From an uncultured Opitutaceae bacterium (GTDB lineage Bacteria > Verrucomicrobiota > Verrucomicrobiia > Opitutales > Opitutaceae), in contig CAITBM010000116.1 of the NCBI GenBank assembly GCA_903890485.1, positions 62,001 through 126,000 on the forward strand: a DNA stretch of 64,000 bases. Reading direction: 5' to 3'. The notes under the pieces were generated by a model. The model had not been told where the DNA came from. It saw only the letters and a program-made list of their open reading frames with translations, and searched no databases. The translations under genes and the position numbers were made by a program. Positions 27,919-37,235 of this stretch are shown piece by piece; positions within the stretch are counted from its first letter, which is position 1; the number at the start of each line of letters is the position of its first letter.

Positions 27919-29354
27919 TTCAGGGTATTTCCTAGGTAGAGGCCGTCCACGACCTCTGGCTTGGGTGCGAGGCGCGACCAGCTTTCCTTGAAGGTCTCGT
28001 CGTCATAGCCGAAGAGCGGCGAAACCTCTAGGGAGAAATTCGGCTTCCCGCTGGGATCCGTGGCAACTCCGACTCCGGAGGCGCGAAGCCAGCGGGCAAA
28101 CTGCCTGAGCTGGTCGGCGCGGCACGTGGCGGGCGAGTCCACGCCGTCGGCGTTCTTGACCGGGGAGAAATCGTCGGCCCGGGCCGTCTCGACCACGACC
28201 GGGTTCCTCGCGAATGGGAGGGCGTCAAAGACAAAGAGCTCAAATTTGACCCCGTTGGCCTTGGACGGCTTCACGTCGGCACCCGCGGCGTCGACCGTCG
28301 CGATCTTCTTGTCTGCCCGGTGGAACGGCAGGCCCCCTGGGCCCTCGGCCATCCTCCGGACAAATTCACGGTCGATCACGTGGATTGCGATGCTGCCCGC
28401 CTCGTAGCGCAGCGCCCCGCTCACGGGATCGCGCTCCCTTTGGAGATCGACGGGCAGGTCCGAGTACTCGATCACGACGAGCTTGCCCCTCTGGATGCAG
28501 AAATGTCCCAGCTTCTCCTCCGGATAGGCCTTGGGCACGGTCTTGCTGGACATTTCGGAGCCGCGGGCAAGGTGCCAGCCGATGAAGGAGGCGTCGATGC
28601 AGCGCACCAGGGGATTGTCGACCTGGAAGTAGCTCAGGGTGTCGATCCCTTCCGAGGCCATGAGGTCCAGGGCGCCGCTCCGGGCCAGGGCCCTCAGGGA
28701 GCCGCCGTGCCCGTCGGGCGAAAGCGCCAAAGAGCCCTGGCTTTCAAGCAGGATCTTTCCCGAGAAGTCCACGGCCGGCATGCGGCCCTGGCGGAAGAAA
28801 TGTACCCGGGAGGGGTCCAGGCCAAAACAGCGGTGCTCGAGGAAAAATGCCTCGGTTGCCGCATGGTTCTGGTGGCTGGTCATGATGAACCAGTGGAGGG
28901 GCTTCCCATAACGATTTCCGGCCGCGAGCAGCTTCTCGGCGAAAACCTGGAAAAGGCAGTGATGGCGCACGGGGGTCACCGGATAGGTCCCCTTGGGCTC
29001 GTCATACCCAAGGCGGGTTCCCTGGCCGCCGGCCACGGTGAACGCGGCCACCCTGCCCGACCTGAGCGCCTCCTCGCCGACCGCGCGGGCCCTTGCCCAG
29101 GCCGACGCGTCCCCTCCCGAGGACGGCAGGCGCTCGTAAGGGGCGGGGACGAGGCCCTCAAGGTCCAGGCTATGGGCGCCCGCGGAGCGCACCAGCGTAC
29201 GCACCAGGCGATCCACCTCGCCCAGATCAACCTCCGCCGCCTCCGAAACTAGGCGCCGGCGCGCCTCCGGGGAAAGGCGGTCGTAGAAGGCGAAGACCTG
29301 CGCCTGCCCGGCGCTGCGGTAGGCCTCCATGATGGCGGATGTATCGGGGGTCAT
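27915..29354 (-). CDS. UDP-sugar pyrophosphorylase, eukaryotic UAP1/USP-like
   Basis: 479 aa UDPGP-family uridylyltransferase. The nucleotide loop is VAGGQGTRLGYDEPKG, and the active-site region DNPLVRCIDASFIG is typical of the UAP1/AGX and UDP-sugar pyrophosphorylase branch, not of bacterial GalU or GlmU. It forms UDP-glucose or UDP-GlcNAc from UTP and the sugar 1-phosphate; which one cannot be decided from the sequence alone. It overlaps the downstream phosphohexomutase gene by 4 bp. The FtsB-like gene is 11 bp upstream-to-downstream on the same strand, so the run is probably one operon. Confidence 0.9.
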   Translation of the reverse strand: MTPDTSAIMEAYRSAGQAQVFAFYDRLSPEARRRLVSEAAEVDLGEVDRLVRTLVRSAGAHSLDLEGLVPAPYERLPSSGGDASAWARARAVGEEALRSGRVAAFTVAGGQGTRLGYDEPKGTYPVTPVRHHCLFQVFAEKLLAAGNRYGKPLHWFIMTSHQNHAATEAFFLEHRCFGLDPSRVHFFRQGRMPAVDFSGKILLESQGSLALSPDGHGGSLRALARSGALDLMASEGIDTLSYFQVDNPLVRCIDASFIGWHLARGSEMSSKTVPKAYPEEKLGHFCIQRGKLVVIEYSDLPVDLQRERDPVSGALRYEAGSIAIHVIDREFVRRMAEGPGGLPFHRADKKIATVDAAGADVKPSKANGVKFELFVFDALPFARNPVVVETARADDFSPVKNADGVDSPATCRADQLRQFARWLRASGVGVATDPSGKPNFSLEVSPLFGYDDETFKESWSRLAPKPEVVDGLYLGNTLK

Positions 29355-29365
29355 TGGGATGGACG

Positions 29366-29647
29366 TTAGTCCTCAAAACGGAAGATGAACTCGTCGGGCT
29401 TGGCATAGCCGAGTTTTTTTCTAATTACGCGGTCGACGAACTCGGGGTCGTTCCGCAGCCGATCGAGCACCTTCTCCTGGCTCTTCAGGCGTGCCTGCAC
29501 TTCAGCCAGGCGGGTTCGGTTGAGGAGTTCAACCTGCTCGAGCCGATTATACTCGGCACGGGCATCCATGAAGAGGTACGTGCCCGTGACGCCCAGGCCC
29601 GCAAAAAGCAGGAGGTAGAGGCCCAGGATAACGCGGCGGGAATTCAC
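29366..29647 (-). CDS. FtsB/DivIC-like septum formation initiator protein
   Basis: 93 aa. One N-terminal membrane helix (about residues 6-27) is followed by a coiled coil (about 30-65) and the short motif NDPEFVDRVIRKKLGYAKPDE, which is typical of the DivIC/FtsB family. Such proteins join FtsL and FtsQ in the divisome on the periplasmic side. GTG start. It precedes the UDP-sugar pyrophosphorylase gene by 11 bp and is divergent from the ExeA-like gene across 121 bp. Confidence 0.87.
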   Translation of the reverse strand: MNSRRVILGLYLLLFAGLGVTGTYLFMDARAEYNRLEQVELLNRTRLAEVQARLKSQEKVLDRLRNDPEFVDRVIRKKLGYAKPDEFIFRFED

Positions 29648-29768
29648 GGATCTTTGACGTTCATAAACAACGCCCCACCACCGCTTCGCAATTCTTTTTG
29701 AGCCAAGTGTCCCCTCGAGGGTTTTGGCGTGCGTTTTGCCCCGGGGACAGGCTTACCGGGCGCCGCAT

Positions 29769-30584
29769 ATGTATCATAGCTACTACGGATTCAAGGAGAT
29801 GCCGTTCAACATCACTCCGGATCCGAAATTCCTCTTTCTTAGCCCGACACACCAGGAAGCCCTGCAGCACCTCAAGTTCGGCGTGCGGGAGCGAAAAGGG
29901 TTCATCGTGCTGATCGGCGAGGTTGGCTGCGGCAAGACCACCCTCTGCCGCCGTTTCCTCAACGAGCTTGATCCCGAGCACTTTGACACGGCACTGATCC
30001 TCAACCCCCGAGTGACCGAGACGCAGATGCTCAAGGCGATCCTCCAGGAACTCGGGGAGACAAAGCTCGCGCGAAGCCAGGTGGACCTGGTCTCCCAGAT
30101 GAACCGGGTACTCCTCGATCGGATTCACCGGGGGCGCGACATTGTCCTGATCATCGACGAGGCGCAGAACCTCTCGTTCGAGGTTCTCGAGCAGATCCGC
30201 CTGCTGTCCAACTTGGAGACGGACAAGCAGAAGCTCCTGCAGATTGTCCTCATGGGCCAGCCTGAGCTCAAGGAGGTGCTTGCCCGCGAGGAATTGCGCC
30301 AGCTGCGCCAAAGGATCCTGGTCCACTATGAGCTCAATTCCCTCACGCTCGGGGACATGACCCATTACATCCAGCACCGCCTGACCCTGGCCGGGGGAAC
30401 CGGTCGTCCCTCGTTCACGCCGTGGGCGCTGCGGTCGATACACAGGGCGAGCCGCGGGATCCCAAGGGTCGTGAATAACCTCTGCGACAAGGCGATGTTG
30501 TCCGCGTTCATCCGGGAATCAGACGAGGTCACCTACTGGGATGCCCGCCGGGCGGCCCGGGACATGGCCAACCTCACCAATTGA
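29769..30584 (+). CDS. ExeA/GspA-like AAA ATPase
   Basis: 271 aa cytoplasmic ATPase. Begins MYHSYYGFKEMPFNITPDP, a hallmark of ExeA/MshM proteins. Walker A is GEVGCGKT (50-57) and Walker B is DIVLIIDEAQ (123-132). ExeA works with ExeB/GspB in assembling the type II secretion secretin through the peptidoglycan, and MshM is its MSHA-pilus relative. Here a GspB-like gene follows 7 bp later, so the pair is complete. Unlike Aeromonas ExeA there is no C-terminal peptidoglycan-binding domain; the protein ends soon after the AAA domain, as in MshM. Confidence 0.9.
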   Translation: MYHSYYGFKEMPFNITPDPKFLFLSPTHQEALQHLKFGVRERKGFIVLIGEVGCGKTTLCRRFLNELDPEHFDTALILNPRVTETQMLKAILQELGETKLARSQVDLVSQMNRVLLDRIHRGRDIVLIIDEAQNLSFEVLEQIRLLSNLETDKQKLLQIVLMGQPELKEVLAREELRQLRQRILVHYELNSLTLGDMTHYIQHRLTLAGGTGRPSFTPWALRSIHRASRGIPRVVNNLCDKAMLSAFIRESDEVTYWDARRAARDMANLTN

Positions 30585-30591
30585 GCGCACG

Positions 30592-31278
30592 ATGAGCCTG
30601 ATCAACGACGCCCTTAAGAAGGCCGCGCGGCAGCGCGCAGAAGAACAGGCCGACGTCGTTGCCCCCATGCCGGGAGGCGGCCACCGGCGTCCCTCGAAGG
30701 CCGGAGGGCCCATGAAGACCCAGACCATCGTGCTGATCGCGGCGGCAGCCGTGGCGCTCATAGTCGTGTCCGCGGTGATCACCGGCATCTTCATCGCCGG
30801 GATGTCGGAGCAGAAGGCCTCACCGCCGGCCCCGCTCGCGGTCGTTTCAGCTCCGTCGCCCACGCCCCTTCCCCAGAAGGTATCCGTTCAGGCGCCCGTC
30901 ATCTCACTGCCCCAGGTCCAAGCAGCCGCGGTTCCAACGCCTGCGCCAACTGCCCTGCCGACCCCGGTAGCCGTTGCCAGGGCGACGCCCCAGCCAACCC
31001 CGGCACCGACCGTGGCGGCGGCCCCCAAGGCCCCGGGCGCGGCGCCCGTCGCGGCGGCACCCGAGAGCCACAATGAGATCGTCCAGGGAATCGTCGACCG
31101 CTACCGGATCTCGGGCGTAAGGGCCGCGGGGGCCGACAGTAAGGCCCTCGTGGATGGCCACGTCTACAAGGTCAACGAGGTCATCGACCGCACGATTGGC
31201 CTCAAGCTCGTCAAGGTGGACTCGGACCACCTGACATTTGTCGACAACCAGGGCGAGACCTACACCCGCAGCTTCTAG
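30592..31278 (+). CDS. GspB-like secretion/pilus assembly protein
   Basis: 228 aa. The N-terminus MSLINDALKKAARQR is typical of GspB/ExeB and MSHA-associated homologues. One membrane helix spans about 44-70, followed by a Pro/Ala/Thr-rich periplasmic linker (about 76-155). The C-terminal domain (about 158-228: RYRISGVRAAGADSKALVDG, HVYKVNEVI, VDNQGETYTR) resembles the GspC/PilP-type homology domain found in GspB. It probably anchors the ExeA-like ATPase encoded just upstream and contacts the secretin. Which secretin it serves is unknown; one is encoded at 60259-61857. Confidence 0.85.
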   Translation: MSLINDALKKAARQRAEEQADVVAPMPGGGHRRPSKAGGPMKTQTIVLIAAAAVALIVVSAVITGIFIAGMSEQKASPPAPLAVVSAPSPTPLPQKVSVQAPVISLPQVQAAAVPTPAPTALPTPVAVARATPQPTPAPTVAAAPKAPGAAPVAAAPESHNEIVQGIVDRYRISGVRAAGADSKALVDGHVYKVNEVIDRTIGLKLVKVDSDHLTFVDNQGETYTRSF

Positions 31279-31290
31279 TCCCATCCGCGA

Positions 31291-32718
31291 CTAGAACGCG
31301 GTTTCCGGGGGATCGATGACCTGCCAGAGAGTCTTGGCCGTGATCTGCACGTCCATCCACATCGACCAATGGCTGATGTAGTAGACATCCCAGTAGACCC
31401 TGCGCTTGACCATCTCCTCTTCCAGAACGGCGCCCCTGAACCCAAGGCTCTGTGAAAGCCCAGTTATCCCGGGCTTCACCAGGTTACGGGTCCTGTATCC
31501 GTCGGTCTGCGCCCGGAACTCCTCGTCGAGGATCGGCATGTAGGGTCGGGGCCCGACGATACTCATCTCTCCGACCAGGACATTCCAGAACTGGGGAAAC
31601 TCGTCGAAGCTGCGGCGCCTCATGTACCGGCCGAACGGAAAGATGCGCTCGTCCTCCGTAAGGGCCTGCCTTGACTCGGCGGCGGCGCCCACGTTGGCCT
31701 CATACATCGACCGGAACTTCAGCATGCAGAAAGCCCGGCCCTGCTTCCCCCTCCTTTCCCTCGCATGGAAGAGCGGTCCGGGCGCCTGGACCCGCTGCAT
31801 GAGCGCCACCCAGGCGCAGAGGGGCGGAAGGACCAGAACGACCACCGGGAGCGCGACAGCGAGATCGAAGGCTCGTTTCATCAGCCGGTTCAGCGGATCC
31901 TCGAGTGGCTCTTCCTGGAGTGTGTAGAAATGGCGGCCCTCCTCGGTAACGGGAACCAGCGTTTGCGAGTAACGATCCTCGATGTTGCTGTGGATCAAGA
32001 GACGGCATCCGCGATCGCGGCAGGCGGAAATTACCCGGCTCGCCTCACCGTAATTTGAGGGAAGCTCTAGCATGATGACCTGGCCCACGAGCTTGTCCTC
32101 AAGGACCTTTGGCAGGTCGTCGATCGTCCCCAGCCAGGGCAGGGTGAGCCCGTGCGGGTCGGTGGTCGCGGGTTCCGGGGCGAGTAGCCCCACCGGGTAG
32201 ATGCCGAGGGGCTCCTTGTTGGCAACCCATTCGCCAAGCCTCGAGAAAGAGCCAGGCCGGCCTATGAAAAGCGTCGGCAGGCGGTGGCCCTTCTGGAACA
32301 CGAACCGTGCAAGACGCGCCGGCACCCAGGCGTTCATCAGCGCTAGCCCAGCCCAGCACCAGACGAGGAAGGATCCCAGGAAGAGCCGGCTGATGCCGTG
32401 GTCCTGCGTCGCGAACATCATCGCGAACAAGAGCATCGCTATCAGCCCGACCTGGCGAGTGGCCAGGCGTGCCGACCCGCCGAGATCGGGAAGATGGAAC
32501 CGCGCGGCGAGACGCCGCGAGACCTCCCGGGCGGAAAGCACCATACCACCGACAACGCACAGGAAATAGGGCAGGAGGTTCTGGTACCGATTCATATGAA
32601 TGAACGGCACTTGGTAGAGCAGGTTGAGGTAGGCCCATGCCCAGAAAAGGGCACCCACCGCGAGGGTCATCAACACCGCGTGGAGGTTTGCCAACCCCCT
32701 GGCCCGCACGTCGATCAT
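31291..32718 (-). CDS. Polyprenyl-phosphate sugar-1-phosphate transferase (exopolysaccharide initiation)
   Basis: 475 aa. Four to five N-terminal membrane helices, a cytoplasmic nucleotide-binding-like domain (about 150-270), a further membrane segment ([20 protein letters not shown]) and the C-terminal bacterial sugar transferase domain with [26 protein letters not shown] and GPRPYMP. Enzymes of this class (WcaJ, WbaP, ExoY types) place the first sugar phosphate on undecaprenyl phosphate. The ATG at 32718 overlaps the polX stop (ATGA), so this start is preferred over one nine codons upstream. No other polysaccharide genes are adjacent. Confidence 0.92.
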   Translation of the reverse strand: MIDVRARGLANLHAVLMTLAVGALFWAWAYLNLLYQVPFIHMNRYQNLLPYFLCVVGGMVLSAREVSRRLAARFHLPDLGGSARLATRQVGLIAMLLFAMMFATQDHGISRLFLGSFLVWCWAGLALMNAWVPARLARFVFQKGHRLPTLFIGRPGSFSRLGEWVANKEPLGIYPVGLLAPEPATTDPHGLTLPWLGTIDDLPKVLEDKLVGQVIMLELPSNYGEASRVISACRDRGCRLLIHSNIEDRYSQTLVPVTEEGRHFYTLQEEPLEDPLNRLMKRAFDLAVALPVVVLVLPPLCAWVALMQRVQAPGPLFHARERRGKQGRAFCMLKFRSMYEANVGAAAESRQALTEDERIFPFGRYMRRRSFDEFPQFWNVLVGEMSIVGPRPYMPILDEEFRAQTDGYRTRNLVKPGITGLSQSLGFRGAVLEEEMVKRRVYWDVYYISHWSMWMDVQITAKTLWQVIDPPETAF

Positions 32719-34481
32719 CGCCGCCCCCTCTTTCCGGCAAGCCATGCCTCGACTTTTGCCAATGGGAGGGTGTTCACCACGTCATCGCGGGTCAGCCATC
32801 CCTTTCGGGCCGAGTTGATGCCGGTCTTGACTGCGGAAAGTCCCGCCGTGCTGTGGGCATCCGGGTTAATCGAGCACTTCAGGCCGCGCTCGGCGGCCCG
32901 CCTCCAGTGCCTCCAGTCCATGTCGAGCCGGTAGGGGCTCGCGTTGAGCTCGATCACCACGCCGTTTGCGATCGCCGCGTCGATCACCTTCGAGGCGTCG
33001 ACCCGGTAGCCCTCGCGCTCGAGGAGGATGCGGCCGGTGAGGTGTCCGAGCATCGTCGCCCGGGGATTCTCGACCGCGCGGATGATGCGCCGGGTCATCG
33101 TCTCCTCGTCCTGCGAGAATGAACTGTGCACGGAGACCACGACGTAATCGAGCTTGGCGAGGATGGCATCTTCAAAATCCAGGCTGCCGTCGGGAAGGAT
33201 ATCGCACTCGGTGCCCGTGAAAACCCGGGTCTTGTACTTGCCCGAGGCGTTGAGGGCCCCGATCTCCTCGATCTGTTTCACGAGGCGGTCCTCCGTCAGG
33301 CCGTTTGCCTGCCGGCTGCTCTTTGAATGGTCGGCGATCCCCAGGTATTCCCAACCGAGGGCCTCGGCTGCAGCAGTCATCTCCGAAAGCGTGTTCCTGC
33401 CGTCGCTGGCAGTCGTGTGATTGTGAAATGCGCCCTTTAACTGCGGCAGTTCAACCAGCTTTGGCAGTTCGCCCTTCTCCGCGGCCTCGATCTCTCCAAG
33501 GCCTTCGCGCAGCTCGGGCGGCACAAACGCTAGGTCCAGGGCAGCAAAAACGCCGGCCTCTTCCGTCACCGCGACCCCTTTGTTCTGGGATGCCTTCTCC
33601 TTGGCCGTACCCTCCCCTGCCGCTGGAACGAGACCCCACTCGCTCAGGCTCAGCCCACGGTCCAGCGCCCTCTGGCGCATGAGAACATTATGGTCCTTTG
33701 ATCCGGTAAAATGATGCAGGGCGAAGGCAAACTGTTCCGGGGGCACGATCCTTAGGTCGGCTTGGATGCCGCCTTCAAATCGCACGCTCGCCTTGGTGTC
33801 GCCCCTGGCGGTCACCTCCTTAATCCCGGGGTTGGCGACGAACCAGTCCATGACGGGCGCAACCTCGGAGGCGGCCACAATGAAGTCGAGGTCGCCCACG
33901 GTCTCCATTCCCCGGCGCAGGCTGCCGGCAATCTCGGCGCGCTTCACCGGTCCGAGCGCCTGCAGCCCCCTGAGAATGGGAGCAGCCACCTGGTAGGCGT
34001 CCCACCACAGGTGCCTGCGCGAGTAGGCCTCCCGATTGCGAATGCCCTCCAGGAGTTTCTCCTGCGTCTTTTCACCGAAGCCGGCGAGGGCTGCGACTCT
34101 CCCCTCCTTGCAAGCGGCCTCCAGTGCCGAGATGGAGGCAATTCCCAACTCCTTGTGAAGGGCAGCGATCTTCTTGGGCCCCAAGCCAGGTATCCGCAGC
34201 ATCTCGACCAGACCCGGCTCGATGGAGGCCTTTAGCGTGTCGTAAAACCCAAGCCGGCCCGTTGCGTGGAGCTCGGCAATCTTCGCCGCCAACGCCTCTC
34301 CGATGCCCTTGATCGTGTCGATCTTACCCTCGGCAACCAGGCGCTCGAACTCGTCGTTCTCGAGGGCCTCAATCGCCCGGGCCCCGCCTGCATAGGCGCG
34401 TATCTTGAACGGATTCTCCCCCTTGAGTTCCATCAAGGTCCCGATATCAGCGAGGATCTCGGCGATCTCGTTCTTGGTCAT
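32715..34481 (-). CDS. polX: Family X DNA polymerase / 3'-5' exonuclease PolX
   Basis: 588 aa. N-terminal helix-hairpin-helix region (about 1-130, with [12 protein letters not shown] and IPGLGPKKI), a family X nucleotidyltransferase domain whose catalytic aspartates sit in [17 protein letters not shown], and a C-terminal PHP phosphoesterase domain ([33 protein letters not shown]). Bacterial PolX acts in base-excision and gap-filling repair; the PHP domain supplies manganese-dependent exonuclease and AP-endonuclease activity. The downstream sugar transferase overlaps its stop codon but is unlikely to be functionally related. Confidence 0.96.
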   Translation of the reverse strand: MTKNEIAEILADIGTLMELKGENPFKIRAYAGGARAIEALENDEFERLVAEGKIDTIKGIGEALAAKIAELHATGRLGFYDTLKASIEPGLVEMLRIPGLGPKKIAALHKELGIASISALEAACKEGRVAALAGFGEKTQEKLLEGIRNREAYSRRHLWWDAYQVAAPILRGLQALGPVKRAEIAGSLRRGMETVGDLDFIVAASEVAPVMDWFVANPGIKEVTARGDTKASVRFEGGIQADLRIVPPEQFAFALHHFTGSKDHNVLMRQRALDRGLSLSEWGLVPAAGEGTAKEKASQNKGVAVTEEAGVFAALDLAFVPPELREGLGEIEAAEKGELPKLVELPQLKGAFHNHTTASDGRNTLSEMTAAAEALGWEYLGIADHSKSSRQANGLTEDRLVKQIEEIGALNASGKYKTRVFTGTECDILPDGSLDFEDAILAKLDYVVVSVHSSFSQDEETMTRRIIRAVENPRATMLGHLTGRILLEREGYRVDASKVIDAAIANGVVIELNASPYRLDMDWRHWRRAAERGLKCSINPDAHSTAGLSAVKTGINSARKGWLTRDDVVNTLPLAKVEAWLAGKRGRR

Positions 34482-34598
34482 GGCATCATTTCAGACGGAC
34501 GGGGCGGCGAATTCAACGCAGTAAGACGTCCGATACCTCCTCTTTGCGATATTGCGTACGGGCGGCTTCGTCCGTTCGCTTGCCCCGGAGACCCGCCC

Positions 34599-35012
34599 AT
34601 GCCCTTCATCTATCCTAGGACAACGCATTTCTCGGATACCGACGCCGCCGGGGTCGTATTCTTCGCAAACTACCTGTCGATCTGCCACGAGGCCTACGAG
34701 GAGGCCCTTTCGGCCTCGGGAATCGACCTGAAGAGCTTTTTCGCCGACAACGGGGTCGTCGTACCCATAGCCAAGAGCGAGGCCGAGTACCTGCGTCCCA
34801 TCGCCTGCGGTGACAAGCTGGGCATCTCGGTCCGGGCAAAATCGCTTTCCGAGAACTCTTTCGAGATCCGCTACGAGATCACCCGGCTGGGCCCGCCCGC
34901 GAAATGCGCGGCCCGAATCCGCACCGAGCACGTCTGCATTGACTCCGCGAGTAGGGCCCGAAGGGCGCTCCCGCCGGCCCTTGCCCAGTGGGTCGCTTCG
35001 TCGGGTTCCTAG
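34599..35012 (+). CDS. 1,4-dihydroxy-2-naphthoyl-CoA hydrolase-like thioesterase
   Basis: 137 aa hotdog-fold (4HBT family) acyl-CoA thioesterase. The segment FSDTDAAGVVFFANYLSICHEAYEEAL is very close to the cyanobacterial/plant DHNA-CoA thioesterase signature, with the catalytic Asp in DTDAAGVV. That enzyme releases 1,4-dihydroxy-2-naphthoate in menaquinone/phylloquinone synthesis. It is encoded directly opposite menE and menC, sharing a CTAG at the convergent stops, which strongly supports a menaquinone role. ATG at 34599 is chosen because the upstream open frame overlaps the polX region and is not family-like. Equivalent to the role called MenI. Confidence 0.85.
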   Translation: MPFIYPRTTHFSDTDAAGVVFFANYLSICHEAYEEALSASGIDLKSFFADNGVVVPIAKSEAEYLRPIACGDKLGISVRAKSLSENSFEIRYEITRLGPPAKCAARIRTEHVCIDSASRARRALPPALAQWVASSGS

Positions 35013-36175
35013 GCCCGGGACGCCAGGCGCCGCAGGCTTTCAAGATCAATCTTGCCCTGCGCATTGCGGGGCCAGGGAGACACGGCAAGGTAGCGCTTGG
35101 GTCGCTTGAACGGGGCAAGGCAAGCCAGGGCCTCCTCGACCTGGGCCAGCCGCGGAGCCCTTCCCCCTTCGGGGTAGCACGCCACCACGACCTCGCCCCA
35201 GTGTTCATCCGGCAGCCCGATCACGGTCACGTCCTGGAATTCACTGCTCTGGCGGAGCACGGATTCCACCTCCTCGGGCGAAACCTTGCTCCCCCCGGTC
35301 ACGATAACGCTGTCGCGGCGCCCAAGGATAACCAAGCTCCCGGCCGCATTGAAGCCGCCCAGGTCCTCGGTGAGCCACGATCGCGATACCGAGCGGCCGG
35401 GATAATATCCCTTAAAGAGCGACTCACCGGAAATTCGCACAACTCCGTCCACAAAATCTATCCCCATGTGCGGCAACGCCTGCCCGCATCCGCGGACGCC
35501 GGAAAGGAAATCCCCCGGCCGAAGAGCCGCAGCCATCGCTGCAGTCTCGGTCGCGCCGTAGCACGGCGACAACCTCAGGCCCAAGACCGCGACCTTTTCG
35601 ACAAGCGCCGCCCATGCGGGCCCCCCTCCCACGAAGATCACCGCGAACCGGCGAAGCCACGCAACCGCCTCCTCCGAGCTGAGGAGCCGGAGCAGCTGGG
35701 TCGGCACAAGCGAGAGGCAGCATTGCTCCGGTACGTCCGCCGGATAGCGCCCTCCCTCCAGATCCTTCCAGTCCCAGTGCAGGTAGGTTCCCCCAGTGAG
35801 CGCGCAGCGCATCCATGCCATGAAACCGCTCACGTGATGCAGAGGAAGAACACCCACGCAGTTCACCCGTGCCATTCCGAAGTGCCGGCAAAACCCGCTC
35901 ACAGCGGCAGCGATCGTGGCCCCGTCGTGCCTGGCAAGCTTCAGCTTACCGCCTGATCCGCCGCTTGGGATCATGATCCACCCCTCTGGGCCGCACTTGG
36001 CAGTCCCCAGGATCCGGTCGAGTTCCTGGCGCTCCTGTGACCGCCAGTTGGGGTTGCCCAGGAATATGTCCCCGCCGAGGGAAACCGCGTCGGCGAACTT
36101 ATCCATGAAACGCCTCGGATCGTCCTCGAAAATAGCTCTCGGCCCGGCGGAACCGACAGGAGCCGGGCGGCCCAA
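35009..36175 (-). CDS. menE: o-Succinylbenzoate-CoA ligase (MenE-like)
   Basis: About 388 aa ANL-family adenylating enzyme. The P-loop reads IPSGGSGGKLKLA, the A5-like motif CYGATETAA, and the hinge and C-terminal motifs are LGRRDSVIVTGGSKVSPEEVE and a final NAQGKIDLESL with the catalytic Lys. MenE activates o-succinylbenzoate with CoA. It follows menC on the same strand, which fixes the assignment. The start is uncertain: TTG at 36175 stands just after the menC stop, GTG at 36202 would overlap menC by 19 bp, and the first ATG is at 36106. The protein is shorter than typical MenE (about 450-490), because the N-terminal domain is trimmed. Confidence 0.88.
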   Translation of the reverse strand: MGRPAPVGSAGPRAIFEDDPRRFMDKFADAVSLGGDIFLGNPNWRSQERQELDRILGTAKCGPEGWIMIPSGGSGGKLKLARHDGATIAAAVSGFCRHFGMARVNCVGVLPLHHVSGFMAWMRCALTGGTYLHWDWKDLEGGRYPADVPEQCCLSLVPTQLLRLLSSEEAVAWLRRFAVIFVGGGPAWAALVEKVAVLGLRLSPCYGATETAAMAAALRPGDFLSGVRGCGQALPHMGIDFVDGVVRISGESLFKGYYPGRSVSRSWLTEDLGGFNAAGSLVILGRRDSVIVTGGSKVSPEEVESVLRQSSEFQDVTVIGLPDEHWGEVVVACYPEGGRAPRLAQVEEALACLAPFKRPKRYLAVSPWPRNAQGKIDLESLRRLASRA

Positions 36176-36183
36176 AAGCCGGG

Positions 36184-37188
36184 CTAGCTGAGCGCGTTCC
36201 ACAGGGCCTCCGGGTTGATTCGGCCGGTTTCTTCGCTGCTGATGAACGGACCCCCTCCGGGGCCGTCGAATCGGGCATCCGCGAACAGGGGGTAGACGCC
36301 AAATCCCAGCGCCGCCTTGGCCCCCGGCCATGCGAAGGCTAGGTCGAGGCTCGCCTTGGCGCCGAGCGCCGTCTCCAGGGCCGATGAGAATACAACCCGA
36401 GCCTTGGCGCGGGCTAGGCGCTCCAGAGCTGCCTTGGGGTCCGCGAGGAGCGAAGCCTTCACGACAAAGTAGCCCGCCCACCCCCGGTCAAGCCAGAGTC
36501 CCACGTCGCCATCGGAGACGATCGACTCGTCAAGGGCTATGGGCACTGGGAAGTCCGCTGCAAGCCCCAGGAGAGTGTCGTCGGAGCGGGGGCCGGAGGC
36601 TTCTATGGGCTGCTCGACGAACTCAACCGGGCGCTCCGATGCCCTTGAGAGCCACTTTGACGCCAGGCGCCTGTCCCAGGCGCCGTTGGCATCAAGCCTG
36701 AAGAGTGAGCCCGAAGGCACGGCGGCCACCAGATCATCGAGGATTGCGATCTCATCGTCGGCGTGGCCCACCCCCACCTTCCATTTGAACACCCGGAAGC
36801 CCTGTTCGCCCCTCAGGGGTGCTTGGGCGAGCGCCGCCCGGCCGGCGGGCAGGAGCGCGGCCACTCCGAGGCTCCTTTGAGGCTGCGCATCCCCTGCCCC
36901 CGCCAGGGCGCAGGAAAGTGCGTTGTAGAGGGAGGGCAGGGACCGCTCCAACCTCATAAGCGCTTCGGCGTCAACGCGGTCCCCAAGGTCCAGGCACGCG
37001 GCCTCTACGGCGTCAGTGGATTCTGCGCCAAATCCTGGTACCGGAGCCGCCTCGCCGTAGCCGCAGGTTCCGTCCGGGCGTTCGATGCGCACATACACTC
37101 CCTCCCTCACCGCCCACGACCCACGGGACGTTCGGACCAGATGGAGGAACGGGAGGCGGTACCTGCGGAATGCGAGTCTAGGTTCCAA
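36184..37188 (-). CDS. menC: o-Succinylbenzoate synthase
   Basis: 334 aa member of the enolase superfamily that dehydrates SHCHC to o-succinylbenzoate in menaquinone synthesis. The catalytic KxK is FKWKVG; metal ligands are in RLDANGAW, VEQPIE and ALDESI; the second lysine is in VVKASL. TTG at 37188 gives a family-like N-terminus (LAFRRYRLPF). A GTG at 37227 adds 13 residues but would start only 8 bp from the divergent guaB start, leaving no promoter room. It is followed by menE. Confidence 0.92.
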   Translation of the reverse strand: MEPRLAFRRYRLPFLHLVRTSRGSWAVREGVYVRIERPDGTCGYGEAAPVPGFGAESTDAVEAACLDLGDRVDAEALMRLERSLPSLYNALSCALAGAGDAQPQRSLGVAALLPAGRAALAQAPLRGEQGFRVFKWKVGVGHADDEIAILDDLVAAVPSGSLFRLDANGAWDRRLASKWLSRASERPVEFVEQPIEASGPRSDDTLLGLAADFPVPIALDESIVSDGDVGLWLDRGWAGYFVVKASLLADPKAALERLARAKARVVFSSALETALGAKASLDLAFAWPGAKAALGFGVYPLFADARFDGPGGGPFISSEETGRINPEALWNALS

Positions 37189-37235
37189 TTTGTTTGCGCT
37201 TTCAGTGAACCGCACTACTTGGATCACGGCAACTC

